This document shows, in pieces, positions 7,217 through 14,977 of a stretch of DNA of 64,000 nucleotides. Source of the stretch: Flavobacterium piscis (GTDB lineage Bacteria > Bacteroidota > Bacteroidia > Flavobacteriales > Flavobacteriaceae); contig NZ_LVEN01000004.1 in the NCBI RefSeq assembly GCF_001686925.1, forward strand, positions 62,001-126,000, written 5' to 3'. The notes beneath the pieces were generated by a model. That model did not search any database, had not been told where the DNA came from, and was given only the letters and a program-made list of their open reading frames with translations. Within the stretch, counting starts at the first letter, position 1, and the number at the start of each line of letters is the position of its first letter. The position numbers were made by a program, and so were the translations under genes.

Positions 7217-9330
7217 TATTGTGGCTGATGTGCTGCTTTTAATAAATCGTTTACTGTTTTCACCGGATTAAAAGTTATCAGGGGAACTGCTACAAAAATG
7301 GTTAGCCAATTGGCCATGGCACCATTCCATAATCCGGGTAATTCATAGCTTTTGACTGTTTTTCCGTCTACACTTTTCTCCACTATAAAACCTGCTTTTT
7401 GATCGACAAACTGAAGTAAATCAAACTTTTCATTTTTATAATTTTTGATTCCGCAAACCAAATCAACGGGATTGAAATGAGTTGCTTCAGCAAGAATTTC
7501 GGTTTGTTTTTTATTCAACAAATCTACTTGCGATGTTTCGACAATCTGTAACGAAACAGCGCCTTTATCATTTCTTACCCAAAACGGTCCGCCACCAGGT
7601 TCTCCTTCATTTTTTACCATTCCGCAAACGCGAATAGGTCTGTTGAGTAATTCTTTTATTTTATTGACTTTATTCTCGAAAGTGAATTTATTAAAATCAT
7701 TACTTAATTCAATATTGAGTTTCTGCATTAAAAAAGCAACAATTTCTTCGATATTTTCTTCTTTTATTTCCTGCTTTTCAATTGCATCCAAATAACCAAA
7801 AACTTTTTGCTGCACTTTTATTAAAACACCGGCTAAAGCCTTTTTATACAATGCGATTTTATCAATATGATTTTGAATTACATTGTCAATGTTTTTGATG
7901 AAAATAATATCAGAATCGAGTTCTTTTAAGTTTTCAATCAACGCTCCATGTCCGCCAGGTCTAAAAACCAAATTATTGTCTTTGTCCCGAACAGGAATAT
8001 TTTTTGCGTCTACACAAATAGAATCAGTGCTTTTGTTTTGGTACGAATAACCAATATCAATTTTAACTTTCGAATCTTGTTCTACTTTTTCTTTGAGTAC
8101 CTCAACTTCATTTTCGAATAAAGTCTGATGTATTTCAGAAACTGTAAAATGTAAATTAGAAACCTGATTTGAAGTTGCATAATGAACACATTCATTCAAA
8201 TGTTCTTCTATCGGGTTGGCTATATGTGTTTTATATTGATGAAATGGCAAAACTGCTTTTGGCTTGTTTGCAAAATCAAAATATTCAGGAGAAAGTAATG
8301 TTTTTACGAAGTAATAATTTTTATAATCCCTGTCTAAAGTTTCAAAATCAGGATAAATCTCTTTAAGCTTTTCGTCTAATGTTTTAAAAAACGGAAACTT
8401 ATCCATTGCGACAATAAAAATAGACAAATCACTGTCTTTTTTTCTATTGATATACGCATTTATAGTTTCTTTTTTAATGTCGAAATCATTCAGGAAAGCA
8501 GTTAAAAATTTAAACATTCTGCTTGCTGCACCCGAAGCCGGAACAAACTTTTTTAGTTTTAATTTTTCTTTTTGAAGATCAAAAAAATTCGCTTTTTCCT
8601 CGAATTCAGTTTCTGATAAACTTAAAATTCCGTTATTAATGGTTGCAGGATTTATTAAGTTGCTTTTTAAAATTCCGTTCTTAAAAATTTCAAGTTGCTT
8701 CAGAATTTTATCAAAAGGAATTCCGTGATTGTATATCTGAACAAAATCTGCTGATGAAAAACCATGCTGTTTTGCAAGAGATAAATTATCTATAATTGCA
8801 ATTGCTTTTGCCAAACGGCTTTCTTTATTACCGGAAAGTGTTATAAAAGGCTTTTTATTATCAATCAGGGTTTGTTTAAAAACCGAGAATACAGATTCTC
8901 TTCCGTCAGGAGTATCTCTAATATCGTCTTTTTCCCAAGGAACATCAATATCGGTAAGGAAAAATAAATCGTATTCATGTTCTAGTGCAGCTTCGTTTAA
9001 AAGCGGATCGCAAAAGCCATAATACATTTCAGAAAAAACTTTGGTCACCATCAAATTAGTATCAGAAAACAAATAATTTTTTGCCGAGGCCAATTTTTTA
9101 TTTTCTAATGCAACTTGTCCATATGCAATAGGCAGCATATCATCGGCCACACAAATGTGTTGGTTTTCTTCCCATTTTTCCTGCAAATAATCACGTGCAA
9201 ATTCGGGAACCCATTCGGTTTCGTAATATTCTGCAAGTTGTTTTGCCAATGTGGTTTTGCCTGTACTTTCAGGACCAAATAAGGCAATTTTTAGGATAGC
9301 TGTTTTTTGCTGTCTAAGATTTTTCTCCAT
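7216..9330 (-). CDS. Fusion: NadR-like AAA kinase domain plus DUF4301
   Basis: Starting at Met MEKNLRQQK (9330), the protein is 704 residues. Residues 15-190 form a NadR-like kinase domain: P-loop GPESTGKTT, then WVPEFARDYL and a Walker-B-like YDLFFLTDIDVPWEKD, as in ribosylnicotinamide kinases. From about residue 193 it matches DUF4301: QIYNHGIPFDKILKQL, FVPASGAASRMFKFL (glycine-rich, nucleotidyltransferase-like) and FRPGGHGALIENL. The start overlaps the PnuC gene by 40 bases, so the two are translationally linked. The longer 754-codon frame reads into PnuC and is not needed. The kinase probably traps the imported vitamin as a phosphate; whether that is nicotinamide riboside or thiamin is open. 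The DUF4301 function is unknown. Confidence 0.85.
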   Translation of the reverse strand: MEKNLRQQKTAILKIALFGPESTGKTTLAKQLAEYYETEWVPEFARDYLQEKWEENQHICVADDMLPIAYGQVALENKKLASAKNYLFSDTNLMVTKVFSEMYYGFCDPLLNEAALEHEYDLFFLTDIDVPWEKDDIRDTPDGRESVFSVFKQTLIDNKKPFITLSGNKESRLAKAIAIIDNLSLAKQHGFSSADFVQIYNHGIPFDKILKQLEIFKNGILKSNLINPATINNGILSLSETEFEEKANFFDLQKEKLKLKKFVPASGAASRMFKFLTAFLNDFDIKKETINAYINRKKDSDLSIFIVAMDKFPFFKTLDEKLKEIYPDFETLDRDYKNYYFVKTLLSPEYFDFANKPKAVLPFHQYKTHIANPIEEHLNECVHYATSNQVSNLHFTVSEIHQTLFENEVEVLKEKVEQDSKVKIDIGYSYQNKSTDSICVDAKNIPVRDKDNNLVFRPGGHGALIENLKELDSDIIFIKNIDNVIQNHIDKIALYKKALAGVLIKVQQKVFGYLDAIEKQEIKEENIEEIVAFLMQKLNIELSNDFNKFTFENKVNKIKELLNRPIRVCGMVKNEGEPGGGPFWVRNDKGAVSLQIVETSQVDLLNKKQTEILAEATHFNPVDLVCGIKNYKNEKFDLLQFVDQKAGFIVEKSVDGKTVKSYELPGLWNGAMANWLTIFVAVPLITFNPVKTVNDLLKAAHQPQ

Positions 9331-9914
9331 TCTAAATAAGCTGAAATAGCCAAAATTGTAAAAATTAAATATTGTAGCGACAACATCCCTAAGCCGCGAT
9401 AGGCATAAAGAGGCACTACAATAATGTCGCCTATGATCCAAAGTGTCCAGTTTTCGATCTTTTTCCTGGCCATGTACCACATCCCTGCAAAAAATATTCC
9501 AGAAGAAATCATATCGACATAATTGTCTTTATGAATTTCATAATCGAAATATTTATAAATTCCGAAAACTACAAAAACAGTTACAAAAAACAGTACAACT
9601 CCAATTATTTTTTCATTAACATTTGTTCTCGTAATAGGCAAATTATCTTCTGTGGTTCCACCTTTTCCCCAAACATACCAACCGTAAATACTCATTATAG
9701 AGAAATACCCATTAATAATCATATCGCCAATATAACCTGCAACGTACAACAAATACACTGAAATTACAGTAGCAACTAAACCTGTTGGATATACCCAGAT
9801 ATTTTCTTTTTTAGCAAACCAAACACTTAAAATTCCACAAACAAAAACTAAAAATTCCAAAGCAATGTGCCAGAGAGGAGCGTTTTTGTAACTTTCAAGA
9901 AAAAAATCTATCAT
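9291..9914 (-). CDS. pnuC: PnuC-family vitamin transporter
   Basis: This 207-residue protein has six or seven hydrophobic helices and the PnuC-type core YFSIMSIYGWYVWGKGG, plus a C-terminal IENWTLWIIGDIIVVPLYAYRG. PnuC proteins are facilitators that need a cytoplasmic kinase to trap substrate. The next gene, overlapping by 40 bases, begins with a NadR-like kinase domain, which fits nicotinamide riboside uptake. A TPP-riboswitch receptor 2.7 kb away keeps a thiamin-specific (PnuT) role possible. It lies 27 bases after the GGGP synthase gene on the same strand. Confidence 0.88.
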   Translation of the reverse strand: MIDFFLESYKNAPLWHIALEFLVFVCGILSVWFAKKENIWVYPTGLVATVISVYLLYVAGYIGDMIINGYFSIMSIYGWYVWGKGGTTEDNLPITRTNVNEKIIGVVLFFVTVFVVFGIYKYFDYEIHKDNYVDMISSGIFFAGMWYMARKKIENWTLWIIGDIIVVPLYAYRGLGMLSLQYLIFTILAISAYLEWRKILDSKKQLS

Positions 9915-9941
9915 TGGGCGGTTGTTTTGGTTGTTCTTAAC

Positions 9942-10670
9942 TTATGATTCAAAAAAATGACTGTCGTTTTCAAAAGCAGTTCCTATAACTACCAGGTCTG
10001 CACCGGCATTATAGGCATTTTGAATTCCGTGCAAATCTACAATTCCTCCTCCAACAATAATAGGAATATTAATGTTTTGAGCAATTAACTGTATCATTTC
10101 CAGCGGAACGGGCTGCTTTGCTCCGCTTCCCGCCTCCAGATAAATCAATTGATTCCCCAGCATTTCTCCGGCCTGTGCAGTAGCCAAAACCAAATTAAAA
10201 TTTTCTCTGTTTAATGGTTTTGTTTTACTCACTCTTGCTACAGCAGTTTCATTTCCGCTTTCGATCAAAATATATCCTGTCGAAATTACTTCAAGATTTG
10301 TCTTTTTAAGAATTGGTGCCGCCTGAACCTGATATTCTATTAAGTAATCCGGATTTCGGCCGGACAATAACGAAAGGAACAAAATAGCATCGGCCTGAGG
10401 TGAAATCTGCGACGGATTACCCGGAAATATAACAACGGGCAGCTTTGTTTTTTGTTTTAATGCTGCAATTAAATCTTCTAAAATTGTAGATTCTACAATG
10501 CTTCCTCCCACAAAAATATGCGTTGCAGGCGATTGATTAATTTTAAGCAGCAAATGATCTAAATTTTCCCAAACAATTTTATCAGGATCTAAAAGTATGG
10601 CCAGCAATTTTTGTCCGTTACTTTTAGCTTCCAGAATTTGTTGGCGTATATTGGGTATTTTTTGTCTCAT
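9942..10670 (-). CDS. Geranylgeranylglyceryl/heptaprenylglyceryl phosphate synthase
   Basis: The 242-residue TIM-barrel protein matches the PcrB/GGGPS family: LLAILLDPDK near the start, HIFVGGSIVE, VVIFPGNPSQIS, IYLEAGSGA, and IIVGGGI followed by AGADLVVIGTAFE for phosphate binding. These enzymes join glycerol-1-phosphate to a polyprenyl diphosphate at the membrane surface. Bacteroidota homologues belong to the group II family, whose products in these bacteria are not well defined. It is the first gene of a probable operon with pnuC, the kinase/DUF4301 fusion and arfB. Confidence 0.93.
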   Translation of the reverse strand: MRQKIPNIRQQILEAKSNGQKLLAILLDPDKIVWENLDHLLLKINQSPATHIFVGGSIVESTILEDLIAALKQKTKLPVVIFPGNPSQISPQADAILFLSLLSGRNPDYLIEYQVQAAPILKKTNLEVISTGYILIESGNETAVARVSKTKPLNRENFNLVLATAQAGEMLGNQLIYLEAGSGAKQPVPLEMIQLIAQNINIPIIVGGGIVDLHGIQNAYNAGADLVVIGTAFENDSHFFES

Positions 10671-10723
10671 AACGGGCGTAAAAGTAAAAGTTTTTTAATG
10701 CAGAAGAACTATTTTGAATGAAT

Positions 10724-10731
10724 TATATTTG
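10724..10731 (+). promoter_or_regulatory. -7 box of the Crp/Fnr regulator gene
   Basis: TATATTTG matches TAnnTTTG 22 bases before the start codon at 10753. No clear -33 TTTG is seen at the expected spacing. Confidence 0.5.
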
Positions 10732-10752
10732 TGTTATAGTTAAAACAAAATT

Positions 10753-11349
10753 ATGATAGCAATTGCTCTGTTGGAAAAATATGGCGCTCTGAAAAAATCT
10801 TTCGATAAAAATGAAATTATTTTTGAAGATGGTAATTTGCCAACGCATTATTATCAGATCATTTCCGGCGAGGTTAAAATGAGCAATTATAATGATGATG
10901 GCCGCGAATTTATTCAGGGTATTTTTTATACCAATCAGTCTTTTGGAGAACCGCCTTTATTTTTAAACCAAAATTATCCTGCCAATGCGATTGCTGTTGA
11001 AGATGCAGAAATTCTTTTGCTAACAAAAAGCAGCTTCATGCAATTGCTGCAAGAAAACGCCAACGTAAGTATTAAAATTATCGAGAATTTAGCACAACGT
11101 TTGTATTATAAATCGGTTATGGCGGCAGAGATGTCTACGCAGGAACCAGAGCATCGCATTTTGAAATTAATGGATCACGGAATCGCTTATTTCAATTTCA
11201 AAAAAGAGGAAAACGGTTACCTCATTAATTTTACCCGACAGCAAATAGGCGATTTAACCGGATTGCGTGTCGAAACCGTGATTAGAACCATAAAAGCTCT
11301 TGAAAAAAAGGGCGTGCTAAAGATTATAAACAGAAAAGTATACCGATAA
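10753..11349 (+). CDS. Crp/Fnr family transcriptional regulator
   Basis: The 198-residue protein has a cyclic-nucleotide-binding-like beta roll (about 15-110, with GEVKMSNYNDDGREF and SFGEPPLF), a long dimerisation helix and a C-terminal winged HTH. The recognition helix contains LRVETVIRTIK; the Glu and the Arg four residues on match the residues that FNR and CRP use to read TGA/TCA half-sites. No N-terminal cysteine cluster is present, so it is not an iron-sulfur FNR. A near-perfect TGAT-N6-ATCA palindrome lies 12 bases after the gene, in front of a globin operon, and is its likely target. NO or redox sensing is inferred from that context. Confidence 0.93.
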   Translation: MIAIALLEKYGALKKSFDKNEIIFEDGNLPTHYYQIISGEVKMSNYNDDGREFIQGIFYTNQSFGEPPLFLNQNYPANAIAVEDAEILLLTKSSFMQLLQENANVSIKIIENLAQRLYYKSVMAAEMSTQEPEHRILKLMDHGIAYFNFKKEENGYLINFTRQQIGDLTGLRVETVIRTIKALEKKGVLKIINRKVYR

Positions 11350-11360
11350 AAAAGTTCTCG

Positions 11361-11382
11361 TTTTATGATTTTAATCATAAAA
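11361..11382. promoter_or_regulatory. FNR/CRP-type palindromic operator
   Basis: TTTTATGAT (11361-11369), spacer TTTA, ATCATAAAA (11374-11382) is a perfect 9-4-9 palindrome. It closely resembles the FNR box TTGAT-N4-ATCAA. Its centre (11371.5) is about 41 bases upstream of the start site predicted from the TACCTTTG box, the classical class II activator position. Confidence 0.72.
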
Positions 11383-11401
11383 CACAGCTCTAAAGTGCTT
11401 G

Positions 11402-11409
11402 TACCTTTG
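11402..11409 (+). promoter_or_regulatory. -7 box of the membrane protein/globin operon
   Basis: TACCTTTG is a perfect TAnnTTTG match. The expected -33 position has no TTTG, which is consistent with activator dependence through the adjacent palindrome. Confidence 0.65.
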
Positions 11410-11429
11410 TTACTCTAAAAACAAACATT

Positions 11430-11717
11430 ATGACACTTTATCAAACAACATTCGAAAATTTCAATAAAAATTATATGGGTTCTGCAGCAATGGCTGTAAT
11501 TGGTCAAAGCTGTTTAGGTGCAGCTGCAGCGATGTATATTCTTTCTCACGGTACCTCTATTGGTCAAATGATACAATTGGCTATTATTGTTTTGGCTTGT
11601 ATATTAGCCAATACTTCTATACTTGCACAAATGAAACATAAAGTAGTTTTTAACTTTATTATTACAAGTGCTATTTTAAGTGTTCTGCTTATCATACTGA
11701 ACAATTTTATTCTATGA
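11430..11717 (+). CDS. Small three-helix membrane protein, unknown function
   Basis: The 95-residue protein has a short polar N-terminus (MTLYQTTFENFNKNYMG) and three hydrophobic helices, about 18-38, 45-63 and 71-93. No named family is recognised. Its stop overlaps the start of the truncated globin by four bases (ATGA), so the two are translationally coupled. It lies behind an FNR-type operator and a -7 box. A role in respiration or nitric oxide handling alongside the globin is inference from context. Confidence 0.85.
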   Translation: MTLYQTTFENFNKNYMGSAAMAVIGQSCLGAAAAMYILSHGTSIGQMIQLAIIVLACILANTSILAQMKHKVVFNFIITSAILSVLLIILNNFIL

Positions 11718-12121
11718 GAAAACAGATAGAAAATAGAGCTGATGTCGAATTTCTGGTACATCAGTTTTATGCTAAAATAAGAGCCGATGAAGAAATCGGC
11801 TTTTATTTTAATACGATGATTAAAGATTGGGATGCTCACCTTGAAAAGCTAACTGATTTTTGGGAAACGAATTTGTTTGCCGTAAAAAAATACAAAGGCA
11901 ATCCGCATGCGGTACACAATGAAGTTGATGCTCATTTTGAAAGCAAAATCACTTCAAACGAATTCGGAATCTGGCTGAACTATTGGTTTCAGACTTTAGA
12001 AGAACATTTTGAAGGCGAAAATGTAGAAACACTAAAAAGACGCGCACGAAAAATGGGAACTTTTTTGTTTATGAGTATGTTTGAGCATCGTAAGAAGATG
12101 GCGGAAGTTTCTATACAGTAA
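11714..12121 (+). CDS. Group III truncated haemoglobin
   Basis: The 135-residue protein fits group III truncated globins. Tyr19 falls at the B10 position (HQFYAKI), His74 is the likely proximal F8 ligand (VDAHFESKI) and Trp87 fits the G8 position (FGIWLNYWF). The best-studied member, Campylobacter Ctb, is induced by a Crp/Fnr-type NO regulator. Here a Crp/Fnr gene and a matching operator are immediately upstream, which supports a role in nitric oxide or low-oxygen physiology. It overlaps the preceding membrane-protein gene by four bases. Confidence 0.93.
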   Translation: MRKQIENRADVEFLVHQFYAKIRADEEIGFYFNTMIKDWDAHLEKLTDFWETNLFAVKKYKGNPHAVHNEVDAHFESKITSNEFGIWLNYWFQTLEEHFEGENVETLKRRARKMGTFLFMSMFEHRKKMAEVSIQ

Positions 12122-12142
12122 TGCATAAAAAAGTATTGTTTG

Positions 12143-12214
12143 TCCTTGCGAGGAACGAAGCAATCACATTTGCTAAATCAATTGTTCGTGTGATTGCTTC
12201 GTTCCTCGCAAGGA
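12143..12214. repeat. Perfect 26-bp inverted repeat
   Basis: Arms 12143-12168 and 12189-12214 are exact inverted copies (core TTGCGAGGAACGAAGCAATC) around a 20-base loop. The element starts about 20 bases after the globin stop. Its GC-rich stem differs from the local AT-rich sequence and looks like a mobile palindromic repeat that could also serve as a terminator. Confidence 0.8.
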
Positions 12215-12238
12215 TATGATTATGGCTACATTTCGAAA

Positions 12239-12392
12239 GATGGATTAAAATCCATCCCTACAATATATTTCGTTCCTACGGAACTCTTTCTAAATTTTGA
12301 TTTTATTATAGAAATCGAAATGACAAAATTGTCGTGAGTTTTGGAATTTTTCTTATTGGAATTTGGAATTTTCATATAGAAATTTCATTCCA
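12239..12392. repeat. Remnant repeats between the globin and phosphopantetheinyl transferase genes
   Basis: GATGGATT and AATCCATC form an 8-bp hairpin at 12239-12256. Further on, TTGGAATTTGGAATTTT (about 12355-12372) and a distant ATTCCAAAA (12387-12395) belong to the heptad repeat family. No gene is visible here. Confidence 0.45.
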
Positions 12393-12395
12393 AAA

Positions 12396-13046
12396 TTATT
12401 TCTCAAAAGCATACACCAAAGTAAAATCCTGTCCAGACGTACTGGATTTTATTTCTTTATAATGCACATTAAAATCTACAATGAGATCATTAAAATGCAG
12501 ACTGGCTTCTGTTAGATTTTCATCTAATGAAAAAGCATTTACCCTGATATGATCTTTAAAACTGATTCCTTTTTCGTTTCTGATTTTAAAGATGGCTTCT
12601 TTTGCGCCCCATATTACGGTAAGTTCCTTAATATAATCTTCCTTATTTTGAGTGTTTAAGTAACTGGTTTCGGTATCTACAAATTTATCGGCAATGCGAA
12701 GGATTTTTTCGCGTTGCAGTTCCATGTCGATTCCTACGGTTTCGTCGCTGATGATAATAGCTGCAAAATCGTGCGAATGTGTAATTGAGATATGATTGTG
12801 ACAATTAAAGTAAGGCTTTCCAAATTCGTCATAATGCATTTCATGATCTGTAAAACCCATTTCCTGTATTAGCATACGAACGCTCAAAAAAGCACGCTGG
12901 TGCATTTGCGACTTCATTCCGTTGAGTCTTTGCTGCGTTTTTTCTTTTAAAACTACTTTACTCAATAACTCCTCAAAAGATTCTGTTATGTGCCAAATTA
13001 AAATTTTGGTAGTTTCGTTGAATTGTATGGTTTCAAATAAAGGCAT
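12396..13046 (-). CDS. 4'-phosphopantetheinyl transferase superfamily protein
   Basis: The 216-residue protein shows the Sfp-type signatures: ITHSHDFAA, VGIDMELQREKI (magnesium-binding acidic motif) and WGAKEAIFK. The Sfp fold transfers phosphopantetheine from CoA to a serine of carrier proteins. No polyketide or peptide synthetase gene is in the window, so it may be the housekeeping enzyme for the fatty-acid acyl carrier protein. It is transcribed alone on the minus strand. Confidence 0.9.
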   Translation of the reverse strand: MPLFETIQFNETTKILIWHITESFEELLSKVVLKEKTQQRLNGMKSQMHQRAFLSVRMLIQEMGFTDHEMHYDEFGKPYFNCHNHISITHSHDFAAIIISDETVGIDMELQREKILRIADKFVDTETSYLNTQNKEDYIKELTVIWGAKEAIFKIRNEKGISFKDHIRVNAFSLDENLTEASLHFNDLIVDFNVHYKEIKSSTSGQDFTLVYAFEK

Positions 13047-13133
13047 TCTTTTTTAATTATGAATTATTAGTTTTAAGTTATGAATTATTTTCCGGATTTA
13101 AAAACTGAATTTCTTATTTAACGTCTCGTCTTT

Positions 13134-13213
13134 CTAGCCCTGATGGGAGCGGCATCCTTTTTCTGGCTTCTTTAGCCAGGAAAAGATATAGTGGACAGCA
13201 GGAAATAGCTCCT
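13134..13213 (+). ncRNA. Structured element upstream of ahcY (candidate flavobacterial RNA motif)
   Basis: The segment starting TAGCCCTGATGGGAGCGGCA and ending GGACAGCAGGAAATAGCTCC has an 11-bp hairpin (13158-13168 with 13174-13184, one G-U pair, loop TCTTT) closed by the outer match CCTG/CAGG. It is much more GC-rich than its surroundings. I recall similar sequences in intergenic regions of flavobacterial genomes, and the Rfam Flavo-1 motif is one candidate identity. The strand and function are uncertain. Confidence 0.5.
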
Positions 13214-13327
13214 CAATTTCAATACCTTCTTGTAAAAAGTAAATTATTTAGCTAAAGTTCAAAAGATTAAGAAATTAAACATTTCACAAATCTTATAGAA
13301 AGTAGGTAGAATTAAAAACCTATTCCG

Positions 13328-13335
13328 TAAATTTG
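13328..13335 (+). promoter_or_regulatory. -7 box of ahcY
   Basis: TAAATTTG matches TAnnTTTG 33 bases before the ahcY start. No -33 TTTG at proper spacing is seen. If used, transcription starts downstream of the structured element, which would then not be part of the ahcY leader. Confidence 0.5.
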
Positions 13336-13367
13336 CAAAAATTTTACAATATACAAATATACTATAA

Positions 13368-14684
13368 ATGAGTACTACAACTACGCCTTTTGTGGCTTTC
13401 AAAGTAAAAGACATCTCTCTAGCGGCTTGGGGAAGAAAAGAAATTGAATTGGCTGAAGCTGAAATGCCAGGGTTAATGGCACTTCGCGCTGAATATAAAG
13501 ACGAACAACCTCTTGCGGGTGCTCGTATCGCTGGATGTTTGCACATGACTATTCAGACTGCAGTTTTAATTGAAACTTTAATTGCTCTTGGTGCAGAGGT
13601 TACTTGGTCTTCTTGTAACATTTTCTCTACTCAGGATCAGGCTGCTGCTGCTATTGCTGCTGCAGGAATTCAGGTTTATGCATGGAAAGGTCTTGATGAG
13701 CAATCATTTGACTGGTGTATTGAGCAAACTTTATTCTTTGGTGAAGACAGAAAACCATTGAACATGATCTTGGATGACGGTGGAGATTTAACTAACATGG
13801 TTATTGACCGTTTCCCAGAATTGGTTCCTGGAATCAAAGGATTGTCTGAAGAAACTACAACTGGAGTTCACAGACTTTACGAAAGAGTAAAAGCCGGAAC
13901 TTTACCAATGCCTGCAATCAACATTAACGATTCTGTTACCAAATCTAAGTTTGATAACAAATACGGTTGTAAAGAATCTGCAGTAGATGCTGTACGTCGT
14001 GCAACTGACTTAATGTTAGCTGGAAAAAGAGTTATCGTTTGTGGATACGGTGATGTTGGAAAAGGAACTGCTGCTTCTTTCAGAGGTGCAGGATCTATTG
14101 TAACAGTTACTGAAATTGACCCAATTTGTGCTTTACAAGCTGCAATGGACGGTTATGAAGTTAAAAAATTAAACACTGTAATTGCTACTGCTGATATCAT
14201 CATTACAACTACAGGAAATAAAGATATCGTTCTTGGAGAGCACTTCGAACAAATGAAAGACAAAACTGTTGTTTGTAACATTGGACACTTTGATAACGAA
14301 ATTGATATGGCTTGGTTGAACAAAAACCACGGTGCATCTAAAATCGAAATCAAACCTCAGGTTGACAAATATACTATCGCTGGAAAAGATATCATCATCT
14401 TGGCTGAAGGTCGTTTAGTAAACCTTGGTTGTGCTACAGGTCACCCAAGTTTTGTAATGAGTAACTCATTTACTAACCAAACTTTGGCACAAATCGAATT
14501 ATGGAAAAACAGTGCTGCTTACAACAATGACGTTTACATGTTACCAAAACATTTAGATGAAAAAGTTGCTGCTTTGCACTTAGCTAAATTAGGAGTTGAA
14601 TTGGAAACTTTACGTGACGATCAGGCTGCTTATATTGGTGTTCCGGTTGAAGGTCCATTTAAACCAGAGTACTACAGATACTAA
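13368..14684 (+). CDS. ahcY: Adenosylhomocysteinase
   Basis: The 438-residue enzyme is full length. It shows [15 protein letters not shown], the NAD-binding [17 protein letters not shown] (residues about 220-236), [10 protein letters not shown], and the C-terminal KPEYYRY that closes the neighbouring subunit's cofactor site. It hydrolyses S-adenosylhomocysteine to adenosine and homocysteine in the cytoplasm, relieving product inhibition of methyltransferases. It is transcribed alone and ends before a palindrome and a terminator. Codon choice (many GCT, AAA and GAA codons) looks like that of a well-expressed gene. Confidence 0.98.
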   Translation: MSTTTTPFVAFKVKDISLAAWGRKEIELAEAEMPGLMALRAEYKDEQPLAGARIAGCLHMTIQTAVLIETLIALGAEVTWSSCNIFSTQDQAAAAIAAAGIQVYAWKGLDEQSFDWCIEQTLFFGEDRKPLNMILDDGGDLTNMVIDRFPELVPGIKGLSEETTTGVHRLYERVKAGTLPMPAININDSVTKSKFDNKYGCKESAVDAVRRATDLMLAGKRVIVCGYGDVGKGTAASFRGAGSIVTVTEIDPICALQAAMDGYEVKKLNTVIATADIIITTTGNKDIVLGEHFEQMKDKTVVCNIGHFDNEIDMAWLNKNHGASKIEIKPQVDKYTIAGKDIIILAEGRLVNLGCATGHPSFVMSNSFTNQTLAQIELWKNSAAYNNDVYMLPKHLDEKVAALHLAKLGVELETLRDDQAAYIGVPVEGPFKPEYYRY

Positions 14685-14701
14685 ATAATTTTAGATTTCT
14701 G

Positions 14702-14719
14702 TCCCGATAGCTATCGGGA
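14702..14719. repeat. Perfect 18-nt palindrome TCCCGATAGCTATCGGGA
   Basis: The palindrome lies 17 bases after the ahcY stop and has no U-tract. Related CCCGAT/ATCGGG pieces occur near 3690 and 56410, so it is probably a dispersed repeat. Confidence 0.6.
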
Positions 14720-14743
14720 TTAGATTTCTTCAATACATATTTC

Positions 14744-14777
14744 AAACCCGATAAGTTTTAAAAACTTATCGGGTTTT
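14744..14777 (+). terminator. ahcY terminator
   Basis: AAACCCGATAAGTTTT (14744-14759) and AAAACTTATCGGGTTT (14761-14776) are inverted copies. With the central A/T bases as loop they form a strong hairpin followed by T residues. Confidence 0.75.
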
Positions 14778-14790
14778 CTATTTTAATTTC

Positions 14791-14870
14791 AAAAATCCAA
14801 ATTCCAAATTCCAAATTCCAAATTCCAAATTCCAAAAATCTAAAATCTAAAATCTAAAATCTAAAATTAG
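14791..14870. repeat. Two tandem heptamer runs
   Basis: A run of about six AAATTCC units (to about 14836) is followed directly by about four TAAAATC units (to about 14868). The first is the expanded form of the ATTCCAA heptad found elsewhere in the window. It is intergenic and codes for nothing. Confidence 0.85.
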
Positions 14871-14977
14871 GGCGTGCCACGTAAAACAAGAACATTAATT
14901 TAATCAGATATTTTACACGGTTTCTAAATTTAAACTTTACATTTGAACTTCAAATCCCCAATATCTAAAACCTAATT

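Noticed and set aside
9331..9480. N-terminal 50 codons of the long kinase/DUF4301 frame
   Set aside because: They overlap the PnuC coding sequence in another frame and precede the conserved P-loop region by an unlike, basic segment; Met at 9330 is sufficient.
12396..13046. Phosphopantetheinyl transferase as a sign of a natural-product cluster, together with ClbS/DfsB
   Set aside because: No polyketide or non-ribosomal peptide synthetase or carrier-protein gene is present in the window, and the two genes are 50 kb apart.
14702..14719. 18-nt palindrome after ahcY as its terminator
   Set aside because: It has no U-tract, and a better hairpin with T residues lies 25 bases further on; the palindrome looks like a dispersed repeat.
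14791..14870. Regular short repeats that could suggest a CRISPR array
   Set aside because: The units are seven bases in direct tandem with no spacers and no cas genes nearby; it is a simple tandem repeat.
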